NCBI GenBank assembly: GCA_026705295.1
Contig: JAPPBA010000074.1
Coordinates: 1-46,030, forward strand
Source: Candidatus Palauibacter australiensis
GTDB taxonomy: Bacteria; Gemmatimonadota; Gemmatimonadetes; Palauibacterales; Palauibacteraceae
Reading direction: 5' to 3'
DNA length: 46,030 nucleotides
The number at the start of each line of letters is the position of its first letter. The stretch's first letter is position 1. The position numbers and the translations under genes were made by a program. The notes beneath the pieces are model-generated. The model saw nothing but the letters and a program-made list of their open reading frames with translations. It was not told the DNA's origin and made no database searches. Shown here in pieces: positions 1 to 6,654 of this stretch.

Positions 1-750
1 CGCAACCCCGAATTGAAGTCGGTGGTGAATCTGCGCGCGTCGTACGCGCAGGAGCTCATGTACAACATCCATCCGGAGGAGACCTTCCGCGAGATCCGCC
101 CGCACATCTCCTACTTCACCTTCCGGAGCGAAAAGACGGGAGTGACGCCGGGGTTCGAGGAGTCGGCCCGGCTCCACATCGACAACCACTGGGAGTTCAA
201 CGACGGGATGGAGGCCCACACCGGGATGAACTGGAATCGCGAAGGGCTGTACGAGCCCTTCACGATCTACGGCACGGACGTCACCGTGCCCGCCGGCACG
301 TACGATGGATGGGAAACGCAACTGCGCTTCTGGACGAACGAATCGGCGAAAGTCTCCTTCCGCAGTGGGGCGAACATCGGCCAATTCCTGTCGGGTTCGC
401 GCCGCAGCCTGAACGGTACGCTGACGGTGCGGCCGGGTTCCTCGTTCAGCACGTCGCTCCGGCTCGACTACAACAACGTCACGCTGGAGCAGGGGGACTT
501 CGTCACGACGCTGGCGGGGGTGAACTTCGGGTACTTCTTCACGCCGCGGATCTACCTGCAGTCGCTCGTCCAGTACTCGACGCAGCTCGACACCTTCTCC
601 GCCAACGTGCGGTTCGGGTGGCTCAACACGGCGGGGACCGGCCTGTTCATCGTCTACAACGACATCCAGGGGATCCAGGACCTGCACGGGCCGCAGGGGC
701 GTTCGCTGGTCGTCAAGTTCAGCCGGCAGTTCAACGTCCTCGGCGGCTAG
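1..750 (+). CDS. DUF5916-type outer-membrane protein, C-terminal part (5' truncated)
   Basis: The reading frame is open from the first base, so the start lies upstream; about 249 residues remain. The protein is a run of alternating amphipathic beta strands rich in aromatics, with segments such as YFFTPRIYLQSLVQYS, SANVRFGWLNTAGTGLFIVYND and a terminal RSLVVKFSRQF. This is the usual C-terminal barrel of DUF5916 family proteins, which carry an N-terminal carbohydrate-binding-like domain and are found in Bacteroidota and Gemmatimonadota. The role of the family is not established; location in the outer membrane is inferred from the strand pattern. The next gene starts six bases after the TAG stop. 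The missing N-terminal half prevents a firmer assignment. Confidence 0.75.
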   Translation, partial: RNPELKSVVNLRASYAQELMYNIHPEETFREIRPHISYFTFRSEKTGVTPGFEESARLHIDNHWEFNDGMEAHTGMNWNREGLYEPFTIYGTDVTVPAGTYDGWETQLRFWTNESAKVSFRSGANIGQFLSGSRRSLNGTLTVRPGSSFSTSLRLDYNNVTLEQGDFVTTLAGVNFGYFFTPRIYLQSLVQYSTQLDTFSANVRFGWLNTAGTGLFIVYNDIQGIQDLHGPQGRSLVVKFSRQFNVLGG

Positions 751-756
751 CAGCCC

Positions 757-1197
757 GTGCGCCCGCGGCTCCTCTTCGTCTGCGTGGAGAACTCCTGCCG
801 GAGCCAGATGGCGGAGGGGTTCGCCCGCATGCTGGCGGGTGGCGGCGTGGAGGCGTCGAGCGGGGGCTCCACGCCTTCGGGCGTCGTGAATCCGCGGGCG
901 ATCGAGTCCATGGCGGAGGTGGGCTACGATCTCCGCGTCCACCGGTCGGAGGGGTTGGACGACGTGCCGGCCGGGCCGTTCGATGCGGTCGTCACCATGG
1001 GGTGCGGCGACGCCTGTCCGCACGTGCCCGCGCGGCGGCGCGAGGACTGGGAAGTGAAGGACCCGAAGGACCTGCCGCCGGAGGAGTTCCGCATGGTCCG
1101 GGATGACATTCGCCGGCGGGTGGCCGCGTTGCTGGCGGAGCTGGGCGTGGCGCCTGGGGCGCGGGCGGCCGGGCCCGACGGGCCTCCCGGAGCGTGA
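757..1197 (+). CDS. arsC: Low-molecular-weight phosphatase fold, arsenate reductase-like protein
   Basis: This 146-residue protein has the P-loop C9-x5-R15 (FVCVENSCRSQMAEG) of the low-molecular-weight tyrosine phosphatase/ArsC fold. Downstream it carries MGCGDACP (residues 81-88), REDW and the DPKD acid motif, which resemble thioredoxin-linked arsenate reductases; C83 and C87 could take part in the disulfide relay. Known family members reduce arsenate to arsenite in the cytoplasm. The start is GTG at 757, placed so that the P-loop sits near the N-terminus as usual. Its stop overlaps the GTG of the next gene by four bases (GTGA), so the two are probably co-translated. No arsenite pump or ArsR is visible, so a protein phosphatase role is possible. 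Confidence 0.72.
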   Translation: MRPRLLFVCVENSCRSQMAEGFARMLAGGGVEASSGGSTPSGVVNPRAIESMAEVGYDLRVHRSEGLDDVPAGPFDAVVTMGCGDACPHVPARRREDWEVKDPKDLPPEEFRMVRDDIRRRVAALLAELGVAPGARAAGPDGPPGA

Positions 1198-1910
1198 GTG
1201 GGCCGGACCGGTCGCTCGTGATCGTGGCCGGCGGACGTTCCCGCCGCCTCGGCCGCGACAAGCCGCTGGTCGAGATCGGCGGCCGCACCGTGCTGTCGCG
1301 GATCCTGGAAGCCACGGCGCAGTTCGCGGACGTGGTGCTGGCGGTGCGCGAGGTTCCGCCCTTCCGGCGCGCCCTCGCCGCGGAGGGCTGGGAGCCCGGC
1401 GCCGCCGGCGCGGAGAGCGCGGGCCCGCCCGGCTCGGTCGCGCTCCGCAGCCCGGAGGGCCGCGCCCTGCTCGTCGTGCCCGACCCGGTGCCCGACCTGG
1501 GCCCGCTCGCCGGCGTGGCCTCGGGGCTGGAGGCGGCGCGGGGCGCGATCTGCGTCGTGCTGGCGGGCGACCTTCCCTTCGTCACGCCGGAGCTCGTCGA
1601 CCGCCTGAGCCGCGAACTCGCGATCGACGCCGACCTGGACGCCGTCGTGCCGCACGCGCGCGGCCGGGCCCAGCCGCTGTGCGCCGCCTATCGGCGGGAG
1701 GTCGGCCGGCTGGCCAGGCGGCTCTTGTCGCTCACCGCCGCGTCCGACGACCCGTCCCCCTCGATGATGAGCTTCCTCGATCGCCTGCGCCTCCGCCAGG
1801 TGCGGGCCGGCGACTTTCCCGCCGGCGTGGACCTTCGGGCGTCGACGCGCGGTGTCGACGTCCCCGACGATCTGGTGTGGGCCGCGCGCCGCGCGGCTCG
1901 AGACGGCTGA
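1194..1910 (+). CDS. mobA: MobA-like molybdenum cofactor nucleotidyltransferase
   Basis: The 238-residue protein begins with the nucleotidyltransferase signature VVAGGRSRRLGRDKPL (residues about 10-25), close to the LAGGxSxRMGxDK motif of MobA, and has AGDLPFVTPEL near residue 124, the usual Mg/GTP-binding aspartate region. MobA attaches GMP to molybdopterin in the cytoplasm. The start is GTG and overlaps the stop of the arsC-like gene by four bases. An insertion around residues 60-85, rich in Gly, Ala and Pro, makes it slightly longer than Escherichia coli MobA. Related MobA-like enzymes use CTP with other substrates, so the family call is safer than the substrate. Confidence 0.72.
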   Translation: MSGPDRSLVIVAGGRSRRLGRDKPLVEIGGRTVLSRILEATAQFADVVLAVREVPPFRRALAAEGWEPGAAGAESAGPPGSVALRSPEGRALLVVPDPVPDLGPLAGVASGLEAARGAICVVLAGDLPFVTPELVDRLSRELAIDADLDAVVPHARGRAQPLCAAYRREVGRLARRLLSLTAASDDPSPSMMSFLDRLRLRQVRAGDFPAGVDLRASTRGVDVPDDLVWAARRAARDG

Positions 1911-2182
1911 CCCTGATCCTCGCCACGGGCATCCACTCTGGTTCCGGGGAGGGATCGCCAACGCCTCTTTTGCACCGATTTCGTCACAAATTCACCGATT
2001 CTGCCCGCTTTCGAGCTGTCGGCGCACTCCTAGATTCATGGGCAGCGTCACGCCTGGAACGTACGAGTTGGGGGCGACGGGGGCGTAGACGGCCCCGGCC
2101 GCCGGAGGCTCTGGAGCTTCCAGGCTGACGTCGACGGTCAGGCGTCACAAGAGGTGGCACGTCCCCAATGCGGGAGAACGCG

Positions 2183-2851
2183 ATGAAGCTTCGATCAGGT
2201 ATCCTCCGCTGGATTGGGTGGGGCGTACTCGTACTTGCGGTCGCCTGGACTGGATACCGCTTTAGCGTCTTGCGGACATTAGCGAACGAAATCGTCGTGC
2301 GGGCCCAGGAGCTGCAAACGGAGCAGACACGGTTGACGGGCACCTTGCGAGCTTACGAAGCCGGCTTCCTCCACCGCCCCGCCCGGGCGTTTACGCCGCA
2401 ATTCATGGAAGCCTCGGAATGGGTATCCGAAACCACCAACATCGCACTCAACTGGGAATGGCCGACCGATGGGATTTTCCTGGTAGTGGACTGGGACTGC
2501 CCGTGGTCGGAGGCGGCTGTGGAAGCAGCACTTGCCCTTCGCGAGATGTCGCCGAAACGGGAAGTGTTTCTGCTCGATACGGATCCTCGCAACGGATCCC
2601 GCTGGCGTCGGGCGTACGGTGCCGAGAAGTCGAAGTTGCTCCGAGTCGTGACCCCCCATGACGGCTGGTGGTCCGTCGGTACACCTCGCGGTGTCACCCC
2701 CGTGTGGTTCGTGGTTGAGGGAGGTGAGTTCACCGGCGTCGGCGTCGGCGCCGACGGTTTGCGCGCGCTGAGTTCGTTTGAATTCGATCCGGCGGCGCCG
2801 ATCGTAACGTCAATTGGCCCCGTTGAAGAACTGACTCTGAACGAAAGGTGA
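2183..2851 (+). CDS. Membrane-anchored thioredoxin-fold protein with CPWS site
   Basis: An upstream in-frame ATG exists at 2168, but ATG 2183 has GGGAG eight bases ahead, so the protein is taken as 222 residues. Residues 9-27 form one membrane segment, followed by a helical region and then a thioredoxin-like part: strand FLVVDWD, active site C106-P-W-S109, helix EAAVEAALALREM, and the cis-proline strand VTPVWFVV (P173). C106 is the only cysteine, so the site is CxxS rather than the CxxC of TlpA or MauD. It would face the periplasm. The stop is six bases before a cysteine-rich mini-protein gene, which suggests a redox or quality-control role towards that product. I assign no family below thioredoxin-like. 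Confidence 0.68.
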   Translation: MKLRSGILRWIGWGVLVLAVAWTGYRFSVLRTLANEIVVRAQELQTEQTRLTGTLRAYEAGFLHRPARAFTPQFMEASEWVSETTNIALNWEWPTDGIFLVVDWDCPWSEAAVEAALALREMSPKREVFLLDTDPRNGSRWRRAYGAEKSKLLRVVTPHDGWWSVGTPRGVTPVWFVVEGGEFTGVGVGADGLRALSSFEFDPAAPIVTSIGPVEELTLNER

Positions 2852-2857
2852 TCTCCC

Positions 2858-3106
2858 ATGCCGGCAAGACACGTTGCATCCTTCGCGCTTGCGCTGATCG
2901 CAGCAGCGCTGGTGGCGGTGACGGTCCCGCCGATTCCGTCGCTGCAGGCGATGAGTATGGCGTGCCAGGCGGGCCCCACGACGAAGTGCTGCACCTGCGG
3001 AGAGCAGGACGGAGAGCCATTCTGCAAGGGTGGAGCCTACATCGGAGCTGTGTCGTGCAGTGGCTCCTCCTGCCCGGATAATCCAGCCTGTCTGTGGATC
3101 CAGTAG
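2858..3106 (+). CDS. Secreted eight-cysteine mini-protein A
   Basis: The gene encodes 82 residues. Residues 1-31 form a signal peptide (basic start, hydrophobic core ALALIAAALVAVTV, probable cleavage near SLQA). The mature part is about 51 residues with eight cysteines at 36, 44, 45, 47, 56, 67, 72 and 78. It has the block PTTKCCTCG followed by DGE and CKGGAYIG, shared almost exactly with the second mini-protein encoded at 4319-4600. A Shine-Dalgarno-like AAAGGTG lies eight bases upstream of the ATG. I recognise no named family. The even cysteine count suggests four disulfides or a cross-linked cofactor. Its position between a thioredoxin-fold gene and a propeller-like lipoprotein gene suggests these three work together. 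Confidence 0.72.
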   Translation: MPARHVASFALALIAAALVAVTVPPIPSLQAMSMACQAGPTTKCCTCGEQDGEPFCKGGAYIGAVSCSGSSCPDNPACLWIQ

Positions 3107-3115
3107 GGACAGCGA

Positions 3116-4270
3116 GTGCTCTCGTCCCCTCGGCTGCGATTCATCGGGCCCCCGCCGCAGTTGCGTGGCGGCTACGTGAGAACTCGACGCTTCCATGCCT
3201 TGCGGCAGCTGTTACTGTGTTTCTCGGTTCTTGGCTGCGGAGAGGACAACCACCCGTGGCTAATACCCGGCTTGAGCGAGGTGAGGGCCGAGACGGCGGA
3301 GGCGGATTCCTCGTGGGTTGCCGTACCGCTCCGAGAATACGGTAGTCTATCCGGCGAGATATCCTTCGGCGCCCCTGTCGACGCGACGGTTCTCGCGGAT
3401 GGCAGTCTCGTTGTAGCGGATCTATACGCCTGCACCCTTACGGTGATCGCGCGACCTGACGGTCGTTTGCGCCAGAAGCTGGGTCGTTGTGGCGATGGCC
3501 CCGGCGAATTCCGCATGATCCGAATCATCGACGCGTTCGCCGGTTCCCTCTTCGTTTACGATCAGGGCCACGGCGCCGTCGTCGTGTTGGACGAAACGGG
3601 CCATGAGACGAGGCGAGTACCGCTGGAGATCGTGGGCGGGCGGGGTGTGACCCTTTCGCATCTGGCCGTGCTGGACGATTCGACGCTAGTGATCGCCACC
3701 GAGTCGGTCGACCACGCCGGCGTGGCGCTGGTCGACAGTCGCACGGGAGCGTTTCGCAGGTCCTTGGTGGAAGCTCCGCCTATCGCCGTGCGCTCGGACG
3801 GCTGGATCAGGCACATGGCGGCTTGCGTTGAGCCCAACGGCCGGTCGCCTACCATCGTCGCGACAAGTGAATGGGCGCTTGAAGGTGTTGGACTCGTATC
3901 CGATACCGGCGAAGAACGGTTTCATTTTCTGACATCGCTGGATCTGCCTCCCACGCTCGCATCGGGCGGGGCATGGGTGCCGGGACCGGCCAGAATCGAC
4001 GTTGCCTGTGGTCGCTCGCTCGCCCTTTTCCGCGCCGTGACCGTGGATCCGGACGACTTTACGGGAAGCATGGCGGACATCCGTGCATCGTCCGTGATTC
4101 TTGAAGCACGCGCGTACGACGGAGCCCTGCTGATGCGACGGTCGATCATGGACACGTCGTCCGTACTGCGGGCGCCCATGGGCGCCTTCAGGGGGGACAC
4201 GGTTTTTCTCTTGGCCGACAGAGTCCGACCGTACCCGGTAGTGAGCGAGATCGTGCTCCGGCCGCGCTGA
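3116..4270 (+). CDS. Six-bladed beta-propeller-like lipoprotein
   Basis: The protein has 384 residues from GTG 3116 (GGGAC five bases upstream). An alternative GTG at 3176 would give a more typical short leader, MRTRRFHALRQLLLCFSVLGC. Either way a hydrophobic stretch ends in VLGC (C41), a near-lipobox, so surface or periplasmic anchoring is likely. After that come repeated blade-like units: PVDATVLADGSLVVADLYACTL, a GRCGDGPGEF loop typical of 6-bladed propeller/NHL-like proteins, DAFAGSLFVYDQG and VALVDSRTG. In Bacteroidota, similar propeller lipoproteins sit beside small secreted Cys-containing peptides. Here the gene is flanked on both sides by paralogous eight-cysteine mini-proteins. No enzyme motif is visible. 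Confidence 0.66.
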   Translation: MLSSPRLRFIGPPPQLRGGYVRTRRFHALRQLLLCFSVLGCGEDNHPWLIPGLSEVRAETAEADSSWVAVPLREYGSLSGEISFGAPVDATVLADGSLVVADLYACTLTVIARPDGRLRQKLGRCGDGPGEFRMIRIIDAFAGSLFVYDQGHGAVVVLDETGHETRRVPLEIVGGRGVTLSHLAVLDDSTLVIATESVDHAGVALVDSRTGAFRRSLVEAPPIAVRSDGWIRHMAACVEPNGRSPTIVATSEWALEGVGLVSDTGEERFHFLTSLDLPPTLASGGAWVPGPARIDVACGRSLALFRAVTVDPDDFTGSMADIRASSVILEARAYDGALLMRRSIMDTSSVLRAPMGAFRGDTVFLLADRVRPYPVVSEIVLRPR

Positions 4271-4318
4271 GTCGTCGCGGAGATGTGTTCCACGCTTATC
4301 TTGACAAGGTGGTGTACC

Positions 4319-4600
4319 ATGAGGGACAAACAGAGCGACCTGGAGGGTCGGCGTTTCTTCGTTCTTGCCTCCGTGATCGCTGCGGGATTGATGGCGATTG
4401 TGATGCTGCCGGCTCCCTCCCCCGCACTCGGCTCGAGCGGGGCCGCGTGCAGTAGCTCGCCGACGACCAGATGCTGTGCTTGCGGCGATACTGACGGCGA
4501 ATTCTACTGTCACGGTGGCGCGTACATGGGGTCGCCGTACTGCGACGAGGGCACCGAGTTTTGCGAAAGAAGACTCTGCAGATCGCCGCAGCTACAATAG
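4319..4600 (+). CDS. Secreted eight-cysteine mini-protein B
   Basis: ATG 4319 is chosen because AAGGTGG precedes it by about seven bases; an in-frame ATG at 4283 has no such site. The 93-residue product has a leader with RR and a hydrophobic core (FFVLASVIAAGLMAIVML), with likely cleavage after ALG near residue 38. The mature part has eight cysteines at 44, 52, 53, 55, 64, 75, 82 and 87, in the same order and almost the same spacing as mini-protein A. The conserved core is PTTRCCACG, DGE, then C-x-GGAYMG. The two copies differ mainly in the last loop and tail, so this is an old duplication. Its end overlaps the convergent kynureninase gene by nine bases. Confidence 0.72.
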   Translation: MRDKQSDLEGRRFFVLASVIAAGLMAIVMLPAPSPALGSSGAACSSSPTTRCCACGDTDGEFYCHGGAYMGSPYCDEGTEFCERRLCRSPQLQ

Positions 4601-5803
4601 ACCGGAGCTTTCACCCAGAGCGGCCAGCGTGTCGTCCAGTTGCCGGTCGCTCAGATAGGGAGCCGGACCGAATCGCAGCAGATTGTCCCGATAATCCGTC
4701 GCGACGCCGCGCGCCGCGAGGGCCTCGTGGAAGTTGCACGCCCGCGCGGTGCGCAGCGCAAGGAAACCGCCCACCGTCTCGAGCGGCGTATTTCGGTCGC
4801 GGTCGATCAGTCCCGGGTCCAGGTCGAGCGCATCGAAACCCGCGGCCAGCCGGTCCACCTGATGCCGGCTCACTCCGCGCAGAAACTCCGGCGTCAGCCC
4901 CTGTTCGCGGAAGAAGTCGAACACCTCGGCCGCCCGGTAGTGGCTCGTCGGATCGTAGGTGCTGCCCGCGAACCGTTCAGCTCCGGGTCCGTACCCCACC
5001 CGCCCTTCTTCCTCTCCCCCGTGCAGCGCGGAGAACTCCGCGAACCACCCGGTGACGGCGGGGCGCAGCCGGCAGTCCGGAGGTACCCGGAGGAAGCAGT
5101 TCCCCTCGCCGAGCTGGCAGTACTTGTACCCGCCCCCCACCACGAACGCGCGTCCGAGTCCGAGGCTCGAGAGATCGAAGGGGATCGCGTTCAGCGCGTG
5201 GTAGGCGTCCACGAGGAGGTGGCACCCCACCTGTTCGCAGCGTTCCGCCACGCGGTCCAGCCCGCCGACGATCCGGGCGTCGCGGTAGAGGACGGCGGAG
5301 ACCAGCACGCCCGCCGTCTTGTCGTCCGTCGCGAGACCGAGCCGCTCGGAGAGCGAGTCGATCGGGTCCACGGGCACGCGGACGATGGTGAGTCCCTCCT
5401 CCTCCAGCCGGTCGAGCTGGCGCCGGATGGAGTGGAACTCCCCCCCCGTCGTCACGAGGCGGGGCCGCGTGCGCAGGGGCAGGGCGGAGAGAAAGCGCAC
5501 CACAAGTTCGTGCGTGTTCGAGCCCAGCGCGACGTCCCCGTCGTCCGGGCGCCCCGGGCGTCCGAGGAGTTCGGCGTACCCGGCGCGGACCCGGTTCCCC
5601 CGGGCGAACGCCTCCTCCCACTTCCCGTCCACGAGGCGGGCGGCGTCCTCCCAGGCCCGGAGCTGTCCCTCGAACCCGCGGTCGGGCCACGCCTGGTGCG
5701 AATGTCCGGTGAGGAGCAGCCGCTCCGCGACCCGGAAGCGCGAGTAGAACGGGGCCAGCGCGTTCGGCTCCCGGTAAAGGTCCTCCGGCGCGAAGCCGGT
5801 CAC
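4592..5803 (-). CDS. kynU: Kynureninase
   Basis: This 403-residue PLP enzyme would cleave kynurenine to anthranilate and alanine in the cytoplasm. The PLP lysine is K227 in GGGYKYCQLGEG, matching the kynureninase YKY motif. The pyridine-binding aspartate lies in LLVDAYHALNAIPFDL, and GGEFHSIRRQLDRL and TSHYRAAEVFDFF are also characteristic. The start is GTG, ten bases after the kynA stop, and it is the last gene of the minus-strand operon. The cysteine-rich locus converges on its 3' end. A 3-hydroxykynurenine preference cannot be excluded, but the anthraniloyl-CoA genes in the same operon favour kynurenine. Confidence 0.9.
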   Translation of the reverse strand: MTGFAPEDLYREPNALAPFYSRFRVAERLLLTGHSHQAWPDRGFEGQLRAWEDAARLVDGKWEEAFARGNRVRAGYAELLGRPGRPDDGDVALGSNTHELVVRFLSALPLRTRPRLVTTGGEFHSIRRQLDRLEEEGLTIVRVPVDPIDSLSERLGLATDDKTAGVLVSAVLYRDARIVGGLDRVAERCEQVGCHLLVDAYHALNAIPFDLSSLGLGRAFVVGGGYKYCQLGEGNCFLRVPPDCRLRPAVTGWFAEFSALHGGEEEGRVGYGPGAERFAGSTYDPTSHYRAAEVFDFFREQGLTPEFLRGVSRHQVDRLAAGFDALDLDPGLIDRDRNTPLETVGGFLALRTARACNFHEALAARGVATDYRDNLLRFGPAPYLSDRQLDDTLAALGESSGLL

Positions 5804-5813
5804 GGGAAACTGG

Positions 5814-6617
5814 TCACAGGTCGGTGCGGATCGCCCACAGGTCGGGAAACACCGGGCGGTTCAGCGACTTCCTGAGGTAGGCGGCGCCCCCTGTCTGACC
5901 GGTGCCGGGCCGCGCCCCGATCGTGCGCTCCACCATCTTCACATGCCGGTAGCGCCATTCCTGGAGCCCCTCGTCGAGGTCCACGAACCGCTCGCACAAC
6001 TGGACGAGCTGCGGATCCTCCCGGTAGAGCCGGATGAGGGCCGCCCGCACGCCCGCGGAGGGTTCGGTCGGCGCCGTGACCTCCCGCTCGAGGTCTTCCG
6101 CCGGGATCGCGTAGCCGCGCGCGTGGAGGAACCGAAGAAAGGCGGCCCACAGCGACGGTTCCTCGTAGCGGGAGGCGAGCCGCAGGCGCGCGTCGCTCCC
6201 TTCCGGGTATCGATCGAATACGTCCGTCCGCTTGTGGCCGAGGATGAACTCGAGTTCGCGGAACTGGTACGATTGCAGGCCGCTCGCCTCCTCCAGCCGT
6301 TGCCGGAAGGCGAGGAACTCCAGCGGTCGCATCGTCTCCAGGATGTCCAGCTGGGCGACCTGGACCTTCAGGATCGTGAGGATGCGTTCCATCGTATGCA
6401 GGAGCCGCGGCATGTCGTCCGCGCCCATGCGGTCGCGCGCGAACTCGAGCTCGTGCAGGAGCTGCTTGAACCACAGCTCGTACACCTGGTGGATGATGAT
6501 GAACAGCATTTCATCATGTTCCGGGTTCCCGCCCTCGCCCGATTGCTCTTCCTGGAGCGACAGCAACTCGTCGAGGTGCAGGTATCCGGAATAGGTCAGG
6601 TATTTGCCGTGCGCCAT
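5814..6617 (-). CDS. kynA: Tryptophan 2,3-dioxygenase
   Basis: The 267-residue protein matches the bacterial TDO length. It shows HDEMLFIIIHQVYELWFKQL near residue 35 (substrate-pocket His), SGLQSYQFRELEFILGHK near 115, the heme-ligand H225 in WRYRHVKMVERTIG, and the GTGQTGG loop. It would oxidise L-tryptophan to N-formylkynurenine using heme and O2. ATG 6617 is chosen over TTG 6620 because GGAGGA lies five bases ahead of it. It lies between the fused monooxygenase/reductase gene and kynU in the same operon, so the entry and the middle of the pathway are transcribed together. No classical formamidase gene lies next to it, which is unusual for a kyn operon. Confidence 0.93.
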   Translation of the reverse strand: MAHGKYLTYSGYLHLDELLSLQEEQSGEGGNPEHDEMLFIIIHQVYELWFKQLLHELEFARDRMGADDMPRLLHTMERILTILKVQVAQLDILETMRPLEFLAFRQRLEEASGLQSYQFRELEFILGHKRTDVFDRYPEGSDARLRLASRYEEPSLWAAFLRFLHARGYAIPAEDLEREVTAPTEPSAGVRAALIRLYREDPQLVQLCERFVDLDEGLQEWRYRHVKMVERTIGARPGTGQTGGAAYLRKSLNRPVFPDLWAIRTDL

Positions 6618-6654
6618 CAATCTCCTCCGGCGGCCGTTCCCCGGGAGGCCCGCG

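Noticed and set aside
309-1106. Plus-strand frame across the DUF5916 and arsC-like genes
   Set aside because: It overlaps two well-supported genes in another frame and is Arg/Gly/Ala low-complexity.
2168-2182. ATG 2168 as start of the thioredoxin-fold gene
   Set aside because: It adds five residues and has no ribosome site, while ATG 2183 has GGGAG at normal spacing.
1911-2182. Possible promoter or RNA element before the cysteine-rich locus
   Set aside because: TTGCAC near 1969 has no convincing -10 partner, and the short CTGGA/TCCAG hairpin near 2110 is too weak to call.
4640-5875. Plus-strand frame opposite kynureninase
   Set aside because: It is fully antisense to kynU with an unstructured Arg/Pro/Val-rich product; the minus-strand protein has all kynureninase motifs.
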